A stretch of 64,000 nucleotides of DNA from Candidatus Stackebrandtia excrementipullorum (GTDB lineage: Bacteria > Actinomycetota > Actinomycetes > Mycobacteriales > Micromonosporaceae): assembly GCA_019113825.1 (NCBI GenBank), contig DXGR01000095.1:1-64000 (forward strand), written 5' to 3'. The notes beneath the pieces were generated by a model that ran no database searches, was not told the DNA's origin, and saw nothing but the letters and a program-made list of their open reading frames with translations. Numbering within the stretch: the first letter of the stretch is position 1; each line of letters begins with the position of its first letter. Below are positions 52,975 to 63,390 of the stretch, in pieces. The translations under genes and the position numbers were made by a program.

Positions 52975-54555
52975 TCAGAACGACTCCGGCGGGCGGTACG
53001 ACCCCCACACCTCGCGAAGAGCGTCGCTGACCTCTCCGACCGTGGCCATCGCGGCCAGCGCCCGCTTGGCCGGATACAGGACGTTGTCGTTGCCCCGGGC
53101 GGCTTCGGCGACGGCGGCGAGTGCGGACAAGACCTCGGCCTCATCCCGTTCGTCACGCAAACGGTCGAGACGCTCCTTCTGTGCCGCCTCGATATCGGGG
53201 TCGACCCGCAGCGGCTCATACGGTTCCTCCGTCTCGGCGACGTAGCGGTTCACTCCCACCACTACGCGCTCACCGGAATCGATCTCCTGAGCGTTCGAGT
53301 ACGCCGACGCCTCGATCTCGCTCTTTTGAAAACCCGCTTCGATCGCGCGAACGGACGAGCCGTGGTCGAACACCCGCTCGATCAACGACTGTGCGGCGGC
53401 CTCGACCTCGTCGGTCAAAGACTCCATCAGATAGGAGCCTGCGAAAGGGTCCACCGTCGCGGTCACGTCGGTTTCGTAGGCCAGTACCTGTTGCGTGCGC
53501 AACGCAAGCCGGGCGGCCTTCTCCGTGGGCAGCGCGATCGCCTCGTCGTAACCGTTGGTGTGCAGCGACTGGGTGCCACCCAGGACGGCGCCCAGGCCCT
53601 GAACCGCAACCCGGACGAGGTTGACCTCCGGCTGCTGCGCCGTCAACTGGACGCCCGCAGTCTGCGTGTGGAACCGCAGCATTTGGGACTTGGGATTTTC
53701 AGCGCCGAACTCTTCACGCATCACCCGCGCCCAGATGCGCCTCGCCGCACGGAACTTCGCGATCTCCTCCAGGAGCGTGGTTCGCGCGACGAAGAAGAAC
53801 GACAGCCGGGGCGCGAACTCGTCGACGTCGAGGCCGGACTCCACCGCCGTACGGACGTATTCGATGCCGTTGGCCAGAGTGAATCCGATCTCCTGCGCGG
53901 GCGTGGCACCGGCCTCGGCCATGTGGTAGCCGGAGATGGAGATCGTGTTCCACTTCGGGATCTCGTTGCGGCAGTAGGCAAAAGTGTCTGCCACCAGGCG
54001 CAGTGACGGCTCCGGAGGGAAAATGTAGGTCCCCCGCGCTATGTATTCCTTGAGGATGTCGTTTTGAATCGTGCCGGTCAACGCCGACGGCGCCACACCC
54101 TGTTCCTCGGCCACGAGTTGGTACAGCAGCAACAGCAACGCGGCGGGAGCGTTGATCGTCATCGACGTCGAGACCTTGTCCAACGGAATCCCGTCGAAGA
54201 GGGTCCGCATGTCGGCCAGCGAATCGATCGCGACACCGACCTTGCCCACCTCGCCGTGCGCGATCGGGGCGTCGGAGTCGTAACCCATCTGCGTCGGCAG
54301 GTCGAAGGCGACCGACAGCCCCATGGTCCCGGCTTCCAGCAACTGGTGATACCGACGGTTCGACTCGGTGGCGGTGCCGAAACCTGCGTACTGACGCATC
54401 GTCCACGGCCGAGCCGTATACATCGTCGGGTACGGCCCGCGGGTGTAGGGATAACGACCGGGCTCCCCCACCCTGTCGGCCAGGCCCGGCGCGACGTCGG
54501 CGGGCCCGTAGACGGGCTTGACGGGGAAACCTGATTCACTATTGCGGGCGGACAT
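52975..54555 (-). CDS. Methylmalonyl-CoA mutase large-subunit family (acyl-CoA mutase)
   Basis: A 526-residue mutase alpha-subunit-type catalytic domain without the B12-binding domain, so it needs a separate small subunit. Family marks: [73 protein letters not shown] and [20 protein letters not shown]. Related enzymes isomerise methylmalonyl-, isobutyryl- or ethylmalonyl-CoA with coenzyme B12. Which acyl-CoA is used here cannot be read. No cobalamin riboswitch was recognised upstream. Confidence 0.9.
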   Translation of the reverse strand: MSARNSESGFPVKPVYGPADVAPGLADRVGEPGRYPYTRGPYPTMYTARPWTMRQYAGFGTATESNRRYHQLLEAGTMGLSVAFDLPTQMGYDSDAPIAHGEVGKVGVAIDSLADMRTLFDGIPLDKVSTSMTINAPAALLLLLYQLVAEEQGVAPSALTGTIQNDILKEYIARGTYIFPPEPSLRLVADTFAYCRNEIPKWNTISISGYHMAEAGATPAQEIGFTLANGIEYVRTAVESGLDVDEFAPRLSFFFVARTTLLEEIAKFRAARRIWARVMREEFGAENPKSQMLRFHTQTAGVQLTAQQPEVNLVRVAVQGLGAVLGGTQSLHTNGYDEAIALPTEKAARLALRTQQVLAYETDVTATVDPFAGSYLMESLTDEVEAAAQSLIERVFDHGSSVRAIEAGFQKSEIEASAYSNAQEIDSGERVVVGVNRYVAETEEPYEPLRVDPDIEAAQKERLDRLRDERDEAEVLSALAAVAEAARGNDNVLYPAKRALAAMATVGEVSDALREVWGSYRPPESF

Positions 54556-54877
54556 GTCTTGATCCTAAAGGCTCGTGATGTCGTCCTTGATCCACCGCCT
54601 CGGCGCGGCCGTCGGTGACACGAACACGTCGCGACAGATAACGGTTCCCCAACGGATCGGGTACGCAGCCGATCGGTCACACCGCCACGGCGGCCCCGAG
54701 AGTTCCCGACCGGCGGCGCGAGCACATTCGACACGACCGACTACCGTCGTCCACACCTGCACAAACGTCGTCTATTCTCACCCGCCGGGTAGCGGATCGC
54801 GCGCGTTGAGCAAAGCGGTGACCTGAGTTCGCCACGGTGGCGATGTCAGGCCACACTGAAGACGTAAGGAGGCTTCC
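54556..54877. other. Divergent promoter region between mutase and kinase genes
   Basis: 322 bases with no supported gene. The kinase GTG at 54878 has TAAGGAGG at its 3' edge. No riboswitch or hairpin could be recognised with confidence. Confidence 0.5.
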
Positions 54878-56590
54878 GTGTCTTACCCGCCCCACGGTCC
54901 GCAGGCCGACCAACCGCTGCATCATGTGCCCCCGCAGCAGTTCGCCCCCGGACCGGATGCCCCCGTGCAGCCGAGGGTCCTGGCCAGCCGCTACGAGCTG
55001 ATCACACGCATCGGCGACGGCGGCCACGGCACCGTTTGGCGTGCCCACGACCGGCTTCTGCGCCGGCACGTCGCCGTCAAGGAGGTGACTCTGCCGCCGG
55101 AGCTTCCGCCGCAGGAGCGTGACCAGCTGTGCCAACGCACGCTGCGGGAGGCCCAGGTGGCCGCGAGTCTCTCGCACGCTTCGGTTGTTCGCGTCTTCGA
55201 CGTCATAACCGAGGACGGGCTGCCGTGGATCGTCATGGAGTTGCTCCAGGCACGCAGCCTCGCCGACATCATCGCCTCCGACGGGCCGATGCCGCCCAGG
55301 GTGGTCGCCAAGATCGGCTTGGCGTTGACCGGCGCGTTGGAAGCCGCCCACGAAGCGGGCATCCTGCATCGCGACATCAAACCCGGCAACGTCCTGATCT
55401 CGTCCGACGGCCGCTGTGTGTTGACCGACTTCGGTGCGGCCGCCGGGTCGGCGGGCACGGGCCACACCGCCCCCGGGATGGTGCTGGGTTCGGCCCACTA
55501 CATCGCTCCCGAACGCGCGGTCGGAGGCACCGCCGAGCCGGCCAGTGACGCCTTCTCACTAGGTGTGACCCTGTACGCGGCCTTGGAGGGCCGCCCACCG
55601 TTCGACCGCGGCGACACGACCGCCACCATGCATGCCGTCGTGCACGATCCGCCCGAGGCACCGCGCAACGCCGGACCGCTGTCGTCCCTGCTCGCGGGAC
55701 TGCTCGAGAAGGATCCGCAGCGACGCTTCAGCTTGGCGCACACCCGGAACACGTTGACGGCTTTGTTGTCCGGTCCGCTCGGCGGTGACGGCGCGGTCTC
55801 GCCGACTTCGGGTGGCCCGACCTCGGGTATTCCTGCTCCACAGGGAAACTTCCCGGCCGGTCAGGCGCCGCCGCCCGCGGCGTTTTCCGCGCCGGCGGAG
55901 CCGCACCCGCCTCACGCCCCCGCCGGTTACGGTGCACCGCCTCCGCAGGACGGTTACCCCGTCGGCGAACCGCCCAAGGCCAAAAAGGAGAAGGCGCCCC
56001 TTCTGTTGGGAGTGGGCATCGGCGCGGTCGTCATTGCTCTGGTGGTGACGCTGGTCGTGATCCTGGGTTCCAGCGGCTCGGACGAGGAACCGCCCACCGC
56101 CAACACCGACAACAGCACCGAGGAAGAACCCACCTTCGAAACCGTCGAGTACGCAGACCCCGACGGCAAGTTCGCCGTGGAGATCCCGGCCGGGTGGGAC
56201 GTCAAAAAGGTCGGTGAAACATTCGTCGACGTCATCGACCCCGAGAATGCGGACCGGTGGCTGCGGTTGAACGCACCGCCCGGCGAAGGCGACCCGAAGA
56301 AGGTACTCGAAGGCGCCGAACACGGGTTCAAGACCGACGGCCGCAACTTTGAGAAGGACACCGTCGAACGGGTCAAACTCGAAGCGACGCAAATGGCGGG
56401 AGTCGACGGGCACGAACTGGAGTACACCGGTATCCGGGCCAGTGATGGCCAACACCGTCACGCCATCTGGTTGATCATCCACACCGACGACTTCAATTAT
56501 CACGTGTACCTGTCGGTGCCCGACGAATTGTACGAAGACAGCCTGCAGTATTACCTCCACGCGGTCGAAACGTACCAATTGACCGTCTGA
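54878..56590 (+). CDS. Membrane Ser/Thr protein kinase (PknB-like)
   Basis: A 570-residue active-type kinase. The catalytic domain (about 39-300) has Lys68 (HVAVKEV), HRD at 164-166 (GILHRDIKPGNVLI), DFG at 184-186 and PE at 211-212. A Pro/Ala-rich linker (about 305-370) leads to one transmembrane helix (about 372-396), then an acidic stretch and an extracellular domain to 570 ending in DELYEDSLQYYLHAVETYQL, which may be a sensor domain. Unlike the pseudokinase at 3.0 kb, all catalytic residues are kept. GTG start with AGGAGG upstream. Confidence 0.93.
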   Translation: MSYPPHGPQADQPLHHVPPQQFAPGPDAPVQPRVLASRYELITRIGDGGHGTVWRAHDRLLRRHVAVKEVTLPPELPPQERDQLCQRTLREAQVAASLSHASVVRVFDVITEDGLPWIVMELLQARSLADIIASDGPMPPRVVAKIGLALTGALEAAHEAGILHRDIKPGNVLISSDGRCVLTDFGAAAGSAGTGHTAPGMVLGSAHYIAPERAVGGTAEPASDAFSLGVTLYAALEGRPPFDRGDTTATMHAVVHDPPEAPRNAGPLSSLLAGLLEKDPQRRFSLAHTRNTLTALLSGPLGGDGAVSPTSGGPTSGIPAPQGNFPAGQAPPPAAFSAPAEPHPPHAPAGYGAPPPQDGYPVGEPPKAKKEKAPLLLGVGIGAVVIALVVTLVVILGSSGSDEEPPTANTDNSTEEEPTFETVEYADPDGKFAVEIPAGWDVKKVGETFVDVIDPENADRWLRLNAPPGEGDPKKVLEGAEHGFKTDGRNFEKDTVERVKLEATQMAGVDGHELEYTGIRASDGQHRHAIWLIIHTDDFNYHVYLSVPDELYEDSLQYYLHAVETYQLTV

Positions 56591-56614
56591 CGCCCCCGGT
56601 TTTCGCCGGGCGTC
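56589..56614 (+). terminator. Hairpin overlapping the kinase stop codon
   Basis: GACGCCC (56589-56595) and GGGCGTC (56608-56614) pair, with the loop holding TTTTC. The arm begins inside the stop codon TGA. Confidence 0.65.
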
Positions 56615-56677
56615 GGACGGAACGCGGCCACGCGCCGTTGGTGCTCGTGTTCCGACGGTTGTGAAAAGATCACAGCT

Positions 56678-58333
56678 ATGTCAGACACCGTCATCACCGC
56701 TTTGGACACGTTGCGAGCTCGAACTCTGGAATGGATAACCGACGATCCGGACGCGGCGTGCCGCGACGAGCTGTACCGGTTGCTGGACGAACTGCCCGCC
56801 AGCGCCACCGAGCTCGGCGACCGGTTCGCCGGACGGCTCGTTTTCGGGACCGCCGGCCTGCGCGGTCCCGTCCGCGCCGGCCCCAATGGCATGAACCGGG
56901 CGGTGGTTCGTGCGGCTGCGGCGGGCTTGACGTCGTGGCTGGACTCCTCCGATGCGCAAGGTCCGGTCGTCATCGGTTACGACGCCCGCAACGGTTCGAC
57001 CGAGTTCGCCGCCGAGACCGCGATGGTGGTCACCGGTTCCGGGAGAGAGGCGCTCATGTTGCCGGGGCCGTTGCCGACCCCGGTGCTGGCTTTCGCGGTC
57101 AGGCATCTGGGTGCGGTGGCTGGGGTGATGGTGACCGCGAGCCACAACCCGCCCGCCGACAACGGGTACAAGGTGTACCTCGGTGGTGAGCTGGCGGGCG
57201 CCGAAGGAGACGGGGCCCAGATCGTGTCTCCCGTGGATGCTCAGATCGAAAGCGCCATCGAAAATCTCGGATCACTGTCCGAGATCCCGCTGGGCGGCAC
57301 CGGCACGGTGCTCGACGAGTCCATCGTGGCGGAATATCTGGCCGCCGTGACGTCCGTGGTCGACCGCGACGACCCGAAGGACCTGGCAACGGTCGCCACC
57401 CCCATGCACGGGGTCGGTGGCAGGACACTGGTGGAGGCGATGACCCGCGCCGGTTTCAGTGCCCCCGCGCTCGTGGAAGAACAGGCCGAGCCGGACCCGT
57501 TGTTTCCGACCGTTGCGTTCCCCAACCCGGAAGAACCCGGCGCCATGGACCGACTGCTCGCCTTGGCCGAGGAACGTGGTGCCGATCTGGCGATCGCATT
57601 GGACCCCGATGCCGACCGGTGCGCGGTGGCCGTCCCCGACACCGACGGATGGCGGGCCCTGTCGGGAGACGAGTTGGGTATTCTCCTTGCCGACCATCTG
57701 ATTCGTAAGGATCGCGGCGGGGTGTACGCCACCACGATCGTGTCGTCGTCGATGTTGCGTGCGGTCTGTGAGGCACGGGGCGTGCCGTACCGGGAGACGC
57801 TGACCGGCTTCAAGTGGATCGTTCGCGCGGCCGAGGATTTGGCGTTCGGGTACGAGGAGGCCATCGGCTACTGTGTCGCACCGCAGTACGTCCGGGACAA
57901 GGACGGTATCTCCGCCGCACTGTTGACGTGTGAAATCGCCGCCGGCCAGCGCGCGGCGATGGTGGGCCTGCCCGACCGGTTGGATGAGCTGGCGCGGGAG
58001 TTCGGTGTTTACCGGACCGCGCAGCTGTCGGTGCGGGTGGAGGATCTGCGGGACATCACCGACGCGATGGCACGGTTGCGGACCGATCTCCCCACGACGC
58101 TGTTGGACGAACCAATCACCGAGCACACCGACCTGGCGCCCCACGCCGACGTCGTGACGTTGCGTACCGCGGGTGCCCGCGTCGTGGTGCGGCCATCGGG
58201 CACCGAGCCGAAACTGAAGGCCTATTTGGAGGTTGTCGAAGCCGTCGACGAGGACGTCACCGCCGCCAGGGAACGGGCGTCGGCGGCCATCGAGGCACTT
58301 CGGACAGAAGTCGCCCTGGCGTTGGGCTTGTAA
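56678..58333 (+). CDS. Phosphoglucomutase/phosphomannomutase family enzyme
   Basis: A 551-residue alpha-D-phosphohexomutase. The phosphoserine loop reads GVMVTASHNPPADNGYKVY, the metal loop DPDADRCAVA, the sugar-binding loop GYEEAIGYCV, and the phosphate loop VVRPSGTEPKLKAYLEV. It interconverts hexose-1- and 6-phosphates, supplying nucleotide-sugar precursors, possibly for the surface polysaccharide genes downstream. It converges on the dehydrogenase gene, and a hairpin marks the junction. Confidence 0.93.
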   Translation: MSDTVITALDTLRARTLEWITDDPDAACRDELYRLLDELPASATELGDRFAGRLVFGTAGLRGPVRAGPNGMNRAVVRAAAAGLTSWLDSSDAQGPVVIGYDARNGSTEFAAETAMVVTGSGREALMLPGPLPTPVLAFAVRHLGAVAGVMVTASHNPPADNGYKVYLGGELAGAEGDGAQIVSPVDAQIESAIENLGSLSEIPLGGTGTVLDESIVAEYLAAVTSVVDRDDPKDLATVATPMHGVGGRTLVEAMTRAGFSAPALVEEQAEPDPLFPTVAFPNPEEPGAMDRLLALAEERGADLAIALDPDADRCAVAVPDTDGWRALSGDELGILLADHLIRKDRGGVYATTIVSSSMLRAVCEARGVPYRETLTGFKWIVRAAEDLAFGYEEAIGYCVAPQYVRDKDGISAALLTCEIAAGQRAAMVGLPDRLDELAREFGVYRTAQLSVRVEDLRDITDAMARLRTDLPTTLLDEPITEHTDLAPHADVVTLRTAGARVVVRPSGTEPKLKAYLEVVEAVDEDVTAARERASAAIEALRTEVALALGL

Positions 58334-58345
58334 CGGTCGGCCGCC

Positions 58346-58394
58346 GCGACGCATCGTTCAGGCGGTGGAGGCGCCGCCGAGGACGATGCGTCGC
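58346..58394. terminator. Perfect 12-bp hairpin at the junction of the mutase and dehydrogenase genes
   Basis: GCGACGCATCGT (58346-58357) and ACGATGCGTCGC (58383-58394) are exact complements; the right arm is inside the 3' end of the dehydrogenase gene, and the loop holds an inner GGCGG/CCGCC pair. It lies 13 bases after the mutase stop. Confidence 0.7.
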
Positions 58395-59650
58395 ACACCG
58401 TGCCACAGTGCCGCGTCGGTCACGCCCCGGCCGTCGTACAAGACCTTGACCCCCGGCCAGTCGGCTGCGGTCAGGTCCTTGTATTCAATGTGGTCGCTCT
58501 GGACAATCAACGCGTCGACAGCCTGTCCGCCGTAGGCGGGCAGGCCCAGGCCGGTCAATTCCTCGGCGGTGTACATCGGGTCGCTCACCAGGGGTTCGGC
58601 CCGCAGGTCGGTCAATCGGTCGACCAGCGGGAAGACCCCCGAGTAGGCGGTCTCCTTGACTCCGCCGCGGTATGCGGCACCCAGGATGAGGACGGTCGCG
58701 CCCGCGAGGTCACCGTAGGTTTCGGCCAGTACGCCGATCGCGTGATCGGGCATGGTCGCGTTGGCCGCTCGGGCCGCCTCCACCACGGTGGCGTCGGGGT
58801 CGCCGACCAGATACAGCTGTGGGTAGACCGGAATGCAATGTCCGCCCACCGCGATCCCGGGGCGGTGAATATGGCTGTACGGCTGTGTATTGCACGCCTC
58901 CACCACCGTTGCCAGGTCGACCCCGATGCGGTCTGCGTGACGTGCGAACTGGTTGGCCAAGCCGATGTTGACGTCACGGTAGGTGGTTTCGGCCAGTTTG
59001 GCGAACTCGGCGGTCTCACATGACCCCATGTCCCACACGCCGTTGGGTTTGTTCAGGTCGGGGCGATCGTCGAAGTCGAGTACGCGCCGGTAAAAGTCGA
59101 CGGCCCGACGAGTCGAAGCCTCGTTGACTCCTCCGACGAGTTTCGGGTAACGGCGCAGGTCTTTGAAAACGCGTCCGGTGAAGACCCGTTCGGGACTGAA
59201 CACCAGGTGAAACCCCTCCCCCACGGTCAGGCCGGATGCCTCGGCCAACATCGGCCCGATCCTGCCGCGGGTGGTTCCGATCGGGAGGGTCGTCTCGAAC
59301 GAGACCAACGTGTCCTCTCGCAGGCCCGCTCCGATGGCGCGCGTTGCCGCGTCGACCGCGAAGAAGTCGGGGCGGCCATCGGCGGTCAGCATCAACGGCA
59401 CCGCGATAACGACCGCCTGACACGATGCGACGGCCGCGGTCACGTCCGTGGTCGCCGTGAACCGGCCCCGGCCGATGGCGTCGGCGAGGGCTTCGGCCAG
59501 TCCCGGCTCACCCGGGTGCGCCCGCGCCGCCGACACTGCGGACACGACGTCGGGGTCGATGTCGGCGCCGGTGACTCGAAACCCTTTGGAGGCAAACTGC
59601 ACCGCCAACGGCAGACCTATTTTCCCCAGCCCCACGACACAGATGTTCAC
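58358..59650 (-). CDS. UDP-sugar dehydrogenase (UDP-ManNAc/UDP-glucose 6-dehydrogenase type)
   Basis: A 430-residue enzyme. NAD fold NICVVGLGKIGLPLAVQFA, the substrate-binding TLPIGTTRGRIGP, GFHLVFSPERVFTGRVFKDL, ETTYRDVNIGLANQFA and the catalytic Cys loop GIAVGGHCIPVYPQLYL are seen. The HIHRPG segment and GGHCIP resemble the WecC-type dehydrogenases that make uronic acid nucleotide sugars. GTG start at 59650 overlaps the glycosyltransferase stop as GTGA, so it is translated as part of the same operon; a longer frame lacks support. Confidence 0.9.
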   Translation of the reverse strand: MNICVVGLGKIGLPLAVQFASKGFRVTGADIDPDVVSAVSAARAHPGEPGLAEALADAIGRGRFTATTDVTAAVASCQAVVIAVPLMLTADGRPDFFAVDAATRAIGAGLREDTLVSFETTLPIGTTRGRIGPMLAEASGLTVGEGFHLVFSPERVFTGRVFKDLRRYPKLVGGVNEASTRRAVDFYRRVLDFDDRPDLNKPNGVWDMGSCETAEFAKLAETTYRDVNIGLANQFARHADRIGVDLATVVEACNTQPYSHIHRPGIAVGGHCIPVYPQLYLVGDPDATVVEAARAANATMPDHAIGVLAETYGDLAGATVLILGAAYRGGVKETAYSGVFPLVDRLTDLRAEPLVSDPMYTAEELTGLGLPAYGGQAVDALIVQSDHIEYKDLTAADWPGVKVLYDGRGVTDAALWHGVRRIVLGGASTA

Positions 59651-62600
59651 CGGTCGGTTCCCCTCTCGTGACGGGCCTCCGATAGAGACTCGTCGGGTCG
59701 GTATTCCCAGTCGGCGCGTTTCCACTCCCGGTTGATCAACGGAACCGTCCTGTGTGCACCACTGGTGATCTGTGCCTGCGACGGCATGAGTCGCCGGTAG
59801 ACGTCGTCGAGTGTTTCGGCTTGGCGTCGCCAGGTCCAGTCGGCGAGCATGCCCGCGGTGTAGGCGGCGCGGTAGCGTTTCGGGTCGCCCAGAACGGACT
59901 TACAGGCGCGCACGAAGTCGTCCAGGTCTTCGGCTTTAAACACTTCTCCGATACCGGTACGTTGCGTCGTCTCGGCCATCGTGCGTACGTCCGACACCAC
60001 CAGCGGCAGATGTGCATGCGCATATTCGAAGTACTTCGTGATCAGCGCCAGTTCGTGGTTGGGCCAGTGGTGCAGCGGAATAACGCCGACGTCTGCCTGG
60101 GACAGGAACCGTGGAACGTACTGATACGGCACGTAAGGCAACACGTGGACACGGTCACGGGCGTGGAGTTCGGCGGCGCGTTCGAGCAGCGCGGTCATGT
60201 ATCGGCTTCCCGGACGGTTTACCACGAACGCCACGTGCACTCCCGGAAGCGACGGCAATGCCTCGACCATGATGTCCAGGCCACGTTGGGTCGCCACTGC
60301 GCCGCTATACACCATCAACGGCACGTTCTTGGCGATGCCGCAGGCTTCGCGCAGGGTGGGCATGTCTGTGTCGTCGAAGTCACCGTCCACATCGGGTGCG
60401 TTCAAGACGACGGTCGGTAGGCGATCCAGTCCGTGCCGCTTCTTCAACAGCCCGGCAAGCTCGTCCGACACCGTCACGACCGCGTCGGCACTTCCGGCGA
60501 ACTCCGCCTCATGAGACACCATGGCCGGTTTCCACCGTGGATCGTCACGCCACGGTTTGATCCCCGGCAGGTATTCGTGCGCGTCCCACACCAGGCGCGT
60601 CGAGCGACCGGCCGCTTGAGCCCGCCGGGTCGCGCGGGCACCGACACCGAGCATGCGGAAGTCGTTGGCGTGGACGATGTCGGGCTGCAGCCGGTCGACG
60701 GCTTCACCGAACGCGAGTTCGTAGTCCCACAGGGACGGGTCGAGGCGACGCCACGCCAGGCGGCCGCCCAAACGGCCCCACATGCGCGCGTACAGGCGCT
60801 GCCCCGGCCGGTTCGGATGCTTCGCGTCGCGAGCCGCCGCCTTCGTTTCCCGTTCACGCAGTGCCACCCAACGGCGTCGGAGTTTGGCCGCGGCACTCTT
60901 GACCTGCCAGAAACCGACCGCCAGCCGGTTGAACACCGACGGGGTGGCCCCGGCCTGCAACTGCAGTCGCGCCAGTTGATCGTTCAACGCGACCCGGCGC
61001 GCCTTGACCTTCTGCACCCGCCACCCGCGAGTGCGTCCCACCGGGTAGGCCAACGGGTGATACCACCAGTTCTTTCGGAACTGCGCGGGACGCAACCGCA
61101 GGGGCGACTTCATGCGCAGGAGCTTCACATGGGCGTCCCCGATCCACCACGAATGCGGCATTTTGTCGGGAGAACGCCCCAACAGGGTGACGCGCCAACC
61201 GGCCGCAGCCGCCGATCTCGCCGCCTTCTGCACCCGTGAATCGGCGGACACCGAGTTGTCGACCAACATGACCACATGTCCCCGATGCGGACCGACGAGT
61301 ATCTCGCCGACAGGCGGCGCCGCCGGGACCGCGGGCAACGCGAACAGTCGCTTGACTCGTCGACCGAAACGGCGGGTGGCCTGGCGTACCGAGCCGCGCC
61401 CGAAGCGGGTGGCCAAACCGCCGGCAGGGTCGGCGACCGGCACGTCGCAGCGCCCCGACGGCCAGGACAGCCGCAGCACAACCGCCCAGCGTCCCGGTTT
61501 CGGAGACCACCGGGCCACGTCCACCCGGCCGTCCACTTCCAGGCCCTCGTCGGTGTGCTGGACGCGGGGGTCGGAACCCCGAATCACGCCCCCGCGCATG
61601 AGGCACAGTCGCACACGCATGCCGCTGGGCCACGTGGTCAAGCCGCTGACCACTTTCAGCCGCACCGACTTACCCGATCGCTCGACGGACTCCAAGACCG
61701 CCAACGACACGTCCGGTTTCGGGCGCGCCGCAACCTCGACCGTCAAGTTTCCGAACCGGGTGAAATAGGTGCGCACGACGGCCGGTAGACGCCCCGGCAA
61801 GTCCAATAGCTGCCGACGTGTCGACCGATCGACGCCTTCGCCGGATACGGAACCGAGTCGCCGTTGCCGCACGACGCCGGAGGCCGTGACCTCCACGTTG
61901 ACGTCCCAGCGCCCGTCGGTGAGCCAGCTGGTGCCCTCCGGCGCGGTCGGGTCCAGGTGAGCGAGGTCGATCTCGGCGACGAAACCGGCGTTACCGTAGT
62001 CGTACAGGCCGTTGTTGAATTTCTCGGACAACTCGAATGTGGGGAACGACCTGCTACCGAACCGGTACTCGAAGCCGCTGGACCGGTCACGCAGCACGAC
62101 GGCCACGGACTGGTCGGTGGTGTCGACCTGCGAGATGAACGCGTACCCGGTCAATCGCAGTGCTGTGCCGTCCCATTCGACGTCGTCGAGCCGATGCCTC
62201 ACCGGGAGTCGATTGGTGAGCTCGAAATACGCGTCGGGCACGCCCGAGTCGGGGTCCCGGAACAGCGGAAGGTCTGCGTATACACGCCCGTCCTCGACGA
62301 TGGCACGACGCGGTTGCGCCTCCTGCTGATACTGGATCGTGCGGGACAGGCCGGTCCAGTCGCCGATGCGTAGGCAGTGAGCCATCAACCGGTACACCGG
62401 TGGGAGGCGATCGAAGACTCCCGGAGTCATCCAGCGGTCCAAAAAGCCCAGGACGGCGGTGACGAGCGCGTCGCGTTCCCGATCGGGCATCTCGTCGAAC
62501 CAGTTGCGTCCCAACGCCCATCGCAGCACCTCGTTGCGAACGTGTCGCTCCATGAGATGGTCGCGGTCGTCACCGGCGTGAACGTGCTCGGCCACCATCC

Positions 62601-63303
62601 GCGCAACCTTGTCGATGTGGGCGATGAACTCGACCGGGTCGTCCGGTTTGGCGGTCGCGTTGGTGCCGTCACCACGGTCGCGAATGAAGTAGCAGTCGTA
62701 GTCGGCGACAATCGAGATGACCGATGCACGCAGATACGCGTACGCGACGACGGGTTGGTCGGAGGCCAGGCGGCGCCCCTCCTCGAACGGGCGGTTCAGA
62801 CGCGTGAGGAACCTGCGATCGAACAGTTTGATCTGTCCCAGCGAGTCGTAGATACGCGAACCGAACAGGTCCGCGTTGGTCTGGTTCCTCGTCCAGATGC
62901 GCTGGTGTCCCCGATTTCCGAACCCGGGTACGGGCGCGGTCCGTCCCAAAACAATGTCGGATCCGGCCCGTCGAGCCATGTCGACCATGCGTTCCAACGC
63001 CTCGGGTCCGAGATAGTCGTCGGCGCCCAAGAAGAACACGTATTCGCCACGGGCGTGCTCAAGACCGACATTGCACGGCTTCCCCGGCCCGCCCGAGTTG
63101 AACGGCAGATGGATAACGTGCAGATTGTCGTGCTCGGCGGCCAGTCGCTCCAGCTCGGCTCCGCTGCCGTCGGTCGAGGCGTCGTCGACGGCGATGATCT
63201 CGATCGGCTCCAACGACTGGTCGACAGCCGACTGAACACATTCGGTCAGCCAGGGCAACACGTTGTACACCGGAATGATTACGCTTACGATCGGTGTGCT
63301 CAC
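59647..63303 (-). CDS. Double glycosyltransferase, GT2 plus GT4, 1218 residues
   Basis: An unusually long fusion. Residues 1-250 are a GT2 domain (IVSVIIPVYNVLPWLTECVQ, IIAVDDASTDGSG, YVFFLGADDYLGPEALERMV). Residues about 330-620 are a beta-rich domain like those in teichoic acid or capsule polymerases. Residues about 672-1171 are a GT4 fold (HVVMLVDNSVSADSRVQKAA, RLVWDAHEYLPGI, VYSGAVATQRGLDIMVEALP, then LALITKYFEYAHAHLPLVVS). It probably builds a surface polymer by joining two sugars. Adjoining genes supply the dehydrogenase (overlapping) and an acetyltransferase (divergent). Confidence 0.88.
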   Translation of the reverse strand: MSTPIVSVIIPVYNVLPWLTECVQSAVDQSLEPIEIIAVDDASTDGSGAELERLAAEHDNLHVIHLPFNSGGPGKPCNVGLEHARGEYVFFLGADDYLGPEALERMVDMARRAGSDIVLGRTAPVPGFGNRGHQRIWTRNQTNADLFGSRIYDSLGQIKLFDRRFLTRLNRPFEEGRRLASDQPVVAYAYLRASVISIVADYDCYFIRDRGDGTNATAKPDDPVEFIAHIDKVARMVAEHVHAGDDRDHLMERHVRNEVLRWALGRNWFDEMPDRERDALVTAVLGFLDRWMTPGVFDRLPPVYRLMAHCLRIGDWTGLSRTIQYQQEAQPRRAIVEDGRVYADLPLFRDPDSGVPDAYFELTNRLPVRHRLDDVEWDGTALRLTGYAFISQVDTTDQSVAVVLRDRSSGFEYRFGSRSFPTFELSEKFNNGLYDYGNAGFVAEIDLAHLDPTAPEGTSWLTDGRWDVNVEVTASGVVRQRRLGSVSGEGVDRSTRRQLLDLPGRLPAVVRTYFTRFGNLTVEVAARPKPDVSLAVLESVERSGKSVRLKVVSGLTTWPSGMRVRLCLMRGGVIRGSDPRVQHTDEGLEVDGRVDVARWSPKPGRWAVVLRLSWPSGRCDVPVADPAGGLATRFGRGSVRQATRRFGRRVKRLFALPAVPAAPPVGEILVGPHRGHVVMLVDNSVSADSRVQKAARSAAAAGWRVTLLGRSPDKMPHSWWIGDAHVKLLRMKSPLRLRPAQFRKNWWYHPLAYPVGRTRGWRVQKVKARRVALNDQLARLQLQAGATPSVFNRLAVGFWQVKSAAAKLRRRWVALRERETKAAARDAKHPNRPGQRLYARMWGRLGGRLAWRRLDPSLWDYELAFGEAVDRLQPDIVHANDFRMLGVGARATRRAQAAGRSTRLVWDAHEYLPGIKPWRDDPRWKPAMVSHEAEFAGSADAVVTVSDELAGLLKKRHGLDRLPTVVLNAPDVDGDFDDTDMPTLREACGIAKNVPLMVYSGAVATQRGLDIMVEALPSLPGVHVAFVVNRPGSRYMTALLERAAELHARDRVHVLPYVPYQYVPRFLSQADVGVIPLHHWPNHELALITKYFEYAHAHLPLVVSDVRTMAETTQRTGIGEVFKAEDLDDFVRACKSVLGDPKRYRAAYTAGMLADWTWRRQAETLDDVYRRLMPSQAQITSGAHRTVPLINREWKRADWEYRPDESLSEARHERGTDR

Positions 63304-63390
63304 AGTTGGTGATGTTATCGAAATTCGCCTTCGGCGACGGCTGCTCGCTCAAACAGTTCACTCGACCGTTTCCGTTCCACGGGAGGCCTG

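Noticed and set aside
54556..54877. Cobalamin riboswitch upstream of the mutase
   Set aside because: The conserved core motifs of cobalamin riboswitches were not found on the minus strand here.
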